From Okeania hirsuta (GTDB lineage: Bacteria; Cyanobacteriota; Cyanobacteriia; Cyanobacteriales; Microcoleaceae): a stretch of 43,809 nt of DNA. The notes under the pieces were generated by a model, which saw only the letters and a program-made list of their open reading frames with translations, had not been told where the DNA came from and made no database searches. This document shows positions 38,781 to 43,809 of this stretch, piece by piece. The translations under genes were made by a program, and so were the position numbers. Where the stretch lies: assembly GCF_003838195.1 (NCBI RefSeq), contig NZ_RCBY01000041.1:1-43809 (forward strand), written 5' to 3'. Each line of letters opens with the position of its first letter. The stretch's first letter is position 1.

Positions 38781-39794
38781 ATGGCTACAACTGATTTTAA
38801 AGACTATTATTCAATCTTAGGTTTAACTAAAAGCGCTACTGCCGAAGAAATAAAAAAAGCTTATCGTAAATTAGCAAGGAAGTACCACCCAGATATGAAC
38901 CCAGGTGACAAGAAAGCAGAAGCTCGTTTTAAAGAAGTTAATGAAGCTTATGAAGTTTTATCAGATCCAGAAAAACGTAAAAAGTATGACCAATTTGGTC
39001 AATACTGGAATCAAGTCGGTTCCACAAGTGGCGGATGGCCTGGAGGTACTGGTGGTACTACCGTAGATTTTGGAGGTTTCGATTTTAGTCAGTATGCCAG
39101 TTTTGAAGATTTTATCAATACCTTATTAGGGCGTGGTGGAACTCCAGGTAGTGGTAATGTTGGTGGACGACAAACTTATACCTACAAGACTAATACAGGT
39201 TGGCCAGGGGGATTTAATAATGGATTTGATGGTTTTTCTAATTTTGAAAATCGTCAGTCAGCAGCTTCTTTGAATTTAGAAGCTGAGATTACTCTTACTT
39301 TTGCAGAAGCTTTCCGAGGAACACAAAAACGTGTAGGTACTGGAGAAGTTTCCATTCCTCCAGGGGTTAAACCAGGAAGTAAAATTCGAGTTAAAGGTAG
39401 AGGTCAATTAGATCCATACACTAAGAAAAGAGGAGATTTGTATCTAAAGGTAGAAATTCAGTCTCATTCTTTTTTCCAGTTTGATGGAGAGAACTTACTT
39501 TGTGAAGTACCAATAACTCCAGATGAAGCTGTATTGGGTACATCTATTGAAGTACCAACTCCTGATGGTATGGTTAATGTTAATATTCCTGCGGGTATTC
39601 GTTCCGGTCAGTCTTTACGGTTACGAGGTAAGGGATGGCCAAAAGCTAAGTCAGGGGGACGTACTGACCAGTTAGTACGGGTTACTATTACTGTCCCCAA
39701 AGATATTAGTGCTATAGAAAAAGAGTGCTACGAAAAAATTAAAGCTAATCGCACTTTTAACCCTCGTAGTCATTTGCAAAGTATATCGCTTTAG
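38781..39794 (+). CDS. DnaJ/CbpA-type Hsp40 co-chaperone
   Basis: 337 residues. J domain at 5-70 with the HPD triad at 36-38 ([12 protein letters not shown]), which stimulates Hsp70 (DnaK) ATPase. A Gly/Phe-rich region follows (~83-160). Two beta-sandwich client-binding domains come next ([38 protein letters not shown]). The cysteine-rich zinc-finger domain of canonical DnaJ is absent, so this is a class II (CbpA/DnaJ2-like) protein. AGGAG lies 8 bp before the ATG. No dnaK or grpE adjoins it; it is a stand-alone gene between repeat-rich spacers. Confidence 0.92.
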   Translation: MATTDFKDYYSILGLTKSATAEEIKKAYRKLARKYHPDMNPGDKKAEARFKEVNEAYEVLSDPEKRKKYDQFGQYWNQVGSTSGGWPGGTGGTTVDFGGFDFSQYASFEDFINTLLGRGGTPGSGNVGGRQTYTYKTNTGWPGGFNNGFDGFSNFENRQSAASLNLEAEITLTFAEAFRGTQKRVGTGEVSIPPGVKPGSKIRVKGRGQLDPYTKKRGDLYLKVEIQSHSFFQFDGENLLCEVPITPDEAVLGTSIEVPTPDGMVNVNIPAGIRSGQSLRLRGKGWPKAKSGGRTDQLVRVTITVPKDISAIEKECYEKIKANRTFNPRSHLQSISL

Positions 39795-39908
39795 TTTAAG
39801 TCCACTTAGGTGATGGGGAGATGGGGAGATGGGGAGTGGAAAAAACTGTTCCTTATCAATCGTTATCTTCTAAAGAAGATCAAGATAATTTTCTCTACAA
39901 ATAAACTC

Positions 39909-40566
39909 AGGACTTACGCAAATTGACTTTTAACCCACCATCTGTAGGGGCGAATACCATTCGCCTTTGCTATATGTAGGGTTTGCTGAATAGCATTGTA
40001 ATCAATACCTGCAAATGCTTCCAGGGTTAAATAGGGCTTACCGATCTAACCTAAAAGCATTGACATATAAAGATTTTAGCCTTTTTGGGGCTTTTAAAAA
40101 GTGCGCCTGTTTCAGTCTAAAACGCTCAAAAAGGAGCGTATTTTAGGCGCATAGTTGGGCAGAAAAATTCAGGGAAAATTCTTACTCCTAACTTCCTCGC
40201 TCATTCCTATTTCTCTCCTCCACCGGAGGGGGAGGGGCGAGGGGTGGGTTGTCTCCTGTCTCCAGTATTCCCCTCCACCGGAGGGGGAGGGGCGAGGGGT
40301 GGGTTGTCTCCTACCCCAGCAAAAAGACTTTCCATACGCAAACCCTAAATATTGCTGAAAAAGTACAAGGTTTTTGGCTCAATTTGCATCAAAATGCTAA
40401 TATTTTTCCCCTGACTATCAGAAAATTTGGCCGTAGCAGATAGTCTAAACTTTTACCTGTTGCCTATCATCACCATCAGACTTTTTCAGCAAACCCTAAA
40501 TATAGTGAGGGCGAATGCCATTCGCCCCTACAGATGGTGTTTAAAAGGTTGATTTGCGTAAGTCCC
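39909..40566. repeat. 658-bp element with ~82-bp terminal inverted repeats, another element inside
   Basis: Arms 39909-39990 and 40485-40566 are inverted copies: AGGACTTACGCAAAT, then CACCATCTGTAGGGGCGAAT, then ATTCGCC, and TAGGGTTTGCTGAA at the inner edge. The outer 12-mer equals the ends of the 89-bp element at 6042-6130. Inside, 40033-40346 is an inverted copy of the AGGGYTTGCTGA element, itself carrying two direct copies of a CCACCGGAGGGGGAGGGGCG block (from about 40219 and 40275). No transposase frame. Confidence 0.8.
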
Positions 40567-40660
40567 GATCTATAAATCTATTCCTTATCAATCGTCATCT
40601 TCTATAGAATATCAAGATACAAGATAATTTTCTCCACAAGTAAAACTACTTCATTTCTTC

Positions 40661-43072
40661 TTAACGTGGCTGAATATACTCATAATCATAATATCTCTGA
40701 TAATAAGAATCAGCTCGATCGCCATTACCAACTATTCCCAACATCGGTACACCTGCCATACTCAAGTCATCTAGAGCTAAACTTAAAGCTTCTCGCTCTG
40801 TCTTACCTAATCCCACTACTAACATTAATCCATTAGTACAAGCTGATAATAAACTAGCATCTGCTCGACCCAATAATGGCGCTGTATCGCAAATAACTAA
40901 ATCAAAAGTTGTAGCTGCATCTTGAATTAATTGGTGCATCTGTGGTGAGGACAAAATTTTCGTTGGGTCTGGCGGAACAGGGCCAGATGTTAAAACAAAT
41001 AGATTTTCATCCACGGGCGATCGCTGAATTGCTGTTTCTATTGGCACACCATCGGCAATTATGCTACTCAAACCCTGTTGGTTAGAAAGTCCCATCATAT
41101 TATGAATCTGTGGACAACGTAGGTCGGCATCTATTAATAGGACTCGTTGACCCATAGCGGCGGCTGCCCTGGCCAAATGACCTGCTACTGTGGATTTACC
41201 ATCCCCTGGTGTTGCGGAACTAATGACAAAAGAATGAATGGGATTTTCTATATTTAGGAGACGAATATTAGCATTTAAAGTACGGAAGGCTTCTTGAAAA
41301 GCTGAGGGATATAATACTAAGGATGAACTGTTATTTTCTTTTAGTTCATCGTTCATCCAATTTCTTTGTTCATGTATAGGAATTATGCCTAACAATGGCA
41401 ACCCGATAGATTTTTTGACTTCTTTTGGTGTTTGAAAAACGTCTTGTTGAAATCCTTCTCCCAATTTAGCTAATAATATTCCTAATACTAATCCTGTTAC
41501 TCCTCCGAGGGCAAGATTTAATATCATATTTGGAGATATTGTTACTAACTGACCATTTTGAGTTTTCAGCAATTCTGGTGGTGCGATTAATTCCCAAGGT
41601 TGTACTTTTTCAAATACTACTTCTATCTGTAATTGCTGTTGTTTTTCTAACAAATCTTTGAGTATATTATTTGAGTTTTCTAATTCTTGTTTAATTTCTT
41701 GATAACGCCCTACTACTTCTGGCATTTTTTCAATATATTCATTTAATTTTGCCTCAGCTTCATCTAATACTTTACTCCGGACTTCGAGAACTTCAATTTG
41801 ATTAGCAGCCAAGATCATTTTATGAATTAACTCTAAGCGAACTGAGTCTTGAAAAGCTAAAGCCTTTTTACTTACTTCTTCTATATCTCTACCAATAACT
41901 TTTTCTGCTTCTTGATTTAATAAAGGTAGTAATTTTTCTCGTTGTTGATATAAAGCTTGAATTTGAGGTGCTTTTTCTTTAAATCGAGCTGATTCTAGAG
42001 CAATTGTTGTTTCTACTTCCTGTAATTGATTTAGTAATGATTGATATCTTGCTGCTTGACTTAAAGCTGAAGCTATCAAAGCTTCTTCTGGATTAATTCC
42101 CAACTGACTCTGTAATATAGCATGGAGCGATCGCTGTTGGTCTAGTAATATTTTATTCTCTAGTTTTTGTGATTGAATTTGATTACTTTCTGCTGCTATT
42201 TCTTGACTTTTGAGTTCTGGGTTAATAAACAGATATTCTTGTTGTAGTTGCTGTGACTCCTTCCGTAATTCTTTGATTTTTTGTTGATTTTTTGAAATTT
42301 GTTCCTCAATAAAATCCAATCCTTCATCAGTATTAGTTTTCTGGTCATTTTGACCATATTCAGTGTAAGCTGCTGCTAATTTCTCTAAGACAAATTTAAT
42401 TTTTTTTGAGTCCGAATCTCGATAGCTAACTTCTATAATTTTTGTATTGTCTAGTCTTTGAATTTTTAGTTTCTCTTGACTAAAAAGTTGCCTCTCTGGT
42501 TTTTTAAACAAAGAATTATAATTAATTTCTGGATATTCTTTTTGTATATCTGCAATGATTGGCAGCATAAACTGCGGACTTTTTAAGACTTGAATTTGAG
42601 ATTGATAATCTAAGCTATAGTTATCTGATTCTTGATTGTTTTGAATATTTTGGTTTGGATATGAAGTGATTCTCTCTTTTCCCGTGCCATAAATAATATT
42701 TGCTGCTTGTTGTTCCCAACTTTCTTGAGAATTTGTAGTTAATTTTTGTGATTCTGTGCCTAATTGATAATTAACTGAATTAGTAACTTTAACTGGTTCA
42801 ACTAATATTTGAAATTTTCCCTGATATATAGGAATCTGATTTAAAGTCCAGAAATATGCTCCTGTTGTTGTGGCAGTTGCTACACTAAAAATCAAGAAAA
42901 AACGATGACATACTAAGTTCCAAATCTTATTTTCTTTTTGAGATAGTTTTTCCTCTAGTTGATGAAATTCAGCTTCATAGATATATTGATTCTGAGTCAA
43001 ATTTTTCCTCTGATTTAGGAGTTGACCGCGATTATTATATAAAGATAATTGATAATTTTGTTCGGGTTCCAT
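40661..43072 (-). CDS. Wzc-type polysaccharide co-polymerase / BY-kinase
   Basis: 803 residues from ATG 43072 (MEPEQNYQLSLYNNRGQ); a TTG three codons upstream is less likely. Wzz-type chain-length domain with membrane helices at ~60-80 (FFLIFSVATATTTGAYF) and ~515-540 (LALGGVTGLVLGILLA), separated by a long periplasmic coiled coil. The cytoplasmic tyrosine-kinase domain has Walker A SATPGDGKST, A' VLLIDADLRCP and Walker B LVICDTAPLLG, and ends in a tyrosine cluster (YYQRYYDYEYIQ) for autophosphorylation. The protein controls export and chain length of exopolysaccharide or capsule. No other polysaccharide gene is visible in the window. The promoter region and first four codons are duplicated upstream. 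Confidence 0.92.
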   Translation of the reverse strand: MEPEQNYQLSLYNNRGQLLNQRKNLTQNQYIYEAEFHQLEEKLSQKENKIWNLVCHRFFLIFSVATATTTGAYFWTLNQIPIYQGKFQILVEPVKVTNSVNYQLGTESQKLTTNSQESWEQQAANIIYGTGKERITSYPNQNIQNNQESDNYSLDYQSQIQVLKSPQFMLPIIADIQKEYPEINYNSLFKKPERQLFSQEKLKIQRLDNTKIIEVSYRDSDSKKIKFVLEKLAAAYTEYGQNDQKTNTDEGLDFIEEQISKNQQKIKELRKESQQLQQEYLFINPELKSQEIAAESNQIQSQKLENKILLDQQRSLHAILQSQLGINPEEALIASALSQAARYQSLLNQLQEVETTIALESARFKEKAPQIQALYQQREKLLPLLNQEAEKVIGRDIEEVSKKALAFQDSVRLELIHKMILAANQIEVLEVRSKVLDEAEAKLNEYIEKMPEVVGRYQEIKQELENSNNILKDLLEKQQQLQIEVVFEKVQPWELIAPPELLKTQNGQLVTISPNMILNLALGGVTGLVLGILLAKLGEGFQQDVFQTPKEVKKSIGLPLLGIIPIHEQRNWMNDELKENNSSSLVLYPSAFQEAFRTLNANIRLLNIENPIHSFVISSATPGDGKSTVAGHLARAAAAMGQRVLLIDADLRCPQIHNMMGLSNQQGLSSIIADGVPIETAIQRSPVDENLFVLTSGPVPPDPTKILSSPQMHQLIQDAATTFDLVICDTAPLLGRADASLLSACTNGLMLVVGLGKTEREALSLALDDLSMAGVPMLGIVGNGDRADSYYQRYYDYEYIQPR

Positions 43073-43416
43073 ATCTATCAAGTTAAAAGTTAAAAATCAA
43101 GTTATTACTGTGAATGAAGCAAGATATATTTAAGAATATATGATTGCGGACCTGCAATTACTATATATCTTCATTGAAGAATTTTAATTTTAGAGCAGAA
43201 GGAAAAATCTTGTTTTCTCTAAGCTTTTAATATGTCCACATCCTTTCCTTAAACTGCTATATATTTTCTGTTAGAGATTTTTTTTCGGGTTCCATATCTA
43301 TCAAGTTAAAAGTTAAAAATAGAGTTATTACTGTAATTCAAGCAAGATATATTTAAGAATATATGATTGCGGACCTGCAACTACTATATATCTTCATTCA
43401 ATAATTTTAATTATCA
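43061..43416. repeat. Duplicated wzc start/promoter region (period 223 bp)
   Basis: 43061-~43194 and 43284-~43416 are close copies, both containing TTCGGGTTCCATATCTATCA (the first codons of the gene on the minus strand) and TATATGATTGCGGACCTGCA. On the minus strand the outer copy begins a 12-residue frame (MEPEKKSLTENI, ATG 43295, stop at 43257) lying upstream of the real start. A ~90-bp unique spacer separates the two copies. Confidence 0.85.
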
Positions 43417-43448
43417 GCTAGGACGTATTTTCAGTTGATACTATTTGT

Positions 43449-43623
43449 TATATTATTTCCGGATAATTAGTGATAAAAAAATTTTCTCTTTTTTCTTGCT
43501 TCTTCCTTCTTTCTTCCCTCCTGACTCCTGAGTTCCCCTCCTGGGAGGGGGAGGGGCGAGGGGTGGGTTGACTCCTGACTCCTCCGTCATTTATTTATAA
43601 CTATTCAACCGGACATGATATTA
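43449..43623. repeat. MITE-like element, CATGTCCGG end family
   Basis: Left end around TTATTTCCGGATAATTAG (43453-43470) and right end CAACCGGACATGATATTA (43606-43623) are partial inverted copies. The interior has pyrimidine heptamers and a GGAGGGGGAGGGGCGAGGGG block also present at 40216-40312. Same family as 2448-2762, 6131-6250 and 23314-23478. Confidence 0.6.
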
Positions 43624-43809
43624 CCTCTTGCCTTTCCCCAAATTGGGATATATTGCCTAAATGTTTAACAAATTTTCAACAGCTTAATAGACATTTCTAA
43701 AATTACATAAAGCTTTGAGCAAACCCCTGTATAACCATTTAATAGAACATCCCTACATTCTTTTTCAGAAATGTCTATCTAATCAATAGAGCTTAAGCAA
43801 AATAATGTA
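43624..43809. other. Window edge with an inverted pair
   Basis: ATAGACATTTCT (43687-43698) is repeated inverted as AGAAATGTCTAT (43767-43778), perhaps one more short element. No gene is visible before the window ends. Confidence 0.45.

Overview
The window is low-GC cyanobacterial DNA. It carries many GCGATCGC (HIP1) palindromes (for example near 3412, 9814, 16337, 24261, 32120 and 42126), cyanobacterial-type P-II, IspH, GlgC and AMT genes, and a CpcT/CpeT-like protein. Low coding density, 7-bp microsatellites, MITE-like elements, WD40 giants and decaying genes recall filamentous non-heterocystous genera of the Trichodesmium/Okeania kind. That is inference: no rRNA or other taxonomic marker lies in the window.

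Layout. 0.2-7.2 kb (mostly minus strand): ispH, a membrane-anchored SGNH hydrolase, an ammonium transporter with an NtcA-type box upstream, purE, and a CpcT/CpeT-like exported PEP-CTERM protein split by one in-frame TAG. 7.2-9.3 kb: nagA, whose start abuts a MITE and whose last codons are a dispersed heptamer repeat, then an array of seven ~121-bp repeats. 9.6-13.3 kb: ilvB with a C-terminal zinc ribbon, glnB starting at TTG, and a quinone-reductase-like gene broken by a TAG. 14.1-18.3 kb: AAA-like/TM/WD40 giant with intergenic repeat DNA inside its linker. 18.9-25.3 kb: an acyltransferase broken by TAA, a thioredoxin-fold protein, an alpha/beta hydrolase, an orphan antitoxin, gene remnants and a GH13 amylase. 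25.3-33.3 kb: a triple-TIR/TM/WD40 giant, a truncated CHASE2 protein, a wrecked antitoxin/PIN locus and, on the other strand, a RyR/TRAF-binding-like/Rossmann/class III cyclase protein. 33.7-35.2 kb: remnants of an IS5-like transposase and a TnpB. 35.7-43.1 kb: glgC, a small P-loop kinase, a DnaJ-like chaperone, a large inverted-repeat element and a Wzc-type tyrosine kinase whose promoter region is duplicated.

How genes relate. amt and glnB are both nitrogen-control genes; glgC (glycogen synthesis) and the GH13 enzyme (alpha-glucan breakdown) are opposite arms of reserve-carbon metabolism. The most interesting biology is the signalling/conflict-type cluster between 14 and 33 kb. The AAA and TIR giants share one chassis (cytoplasmic effector, TM, coil, WD40 propellers, related C-terminal tail). 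A third protein joins a RyR domain, an ASK1-like TRAF-binding region, a SLOG-like Rossmann segment and a nucleotidyl-cyclase domain.

Non-coding DNA is dominated by heptanucleotide tandem repeats, at least five families of short inverted-repeat elements, and palindromes with compensatory changes. At least seven genes or gene remnants carry in-frame stops, frameshifts or deletions. Domain calls and repeat comparisons were made by eye; no database search was run.
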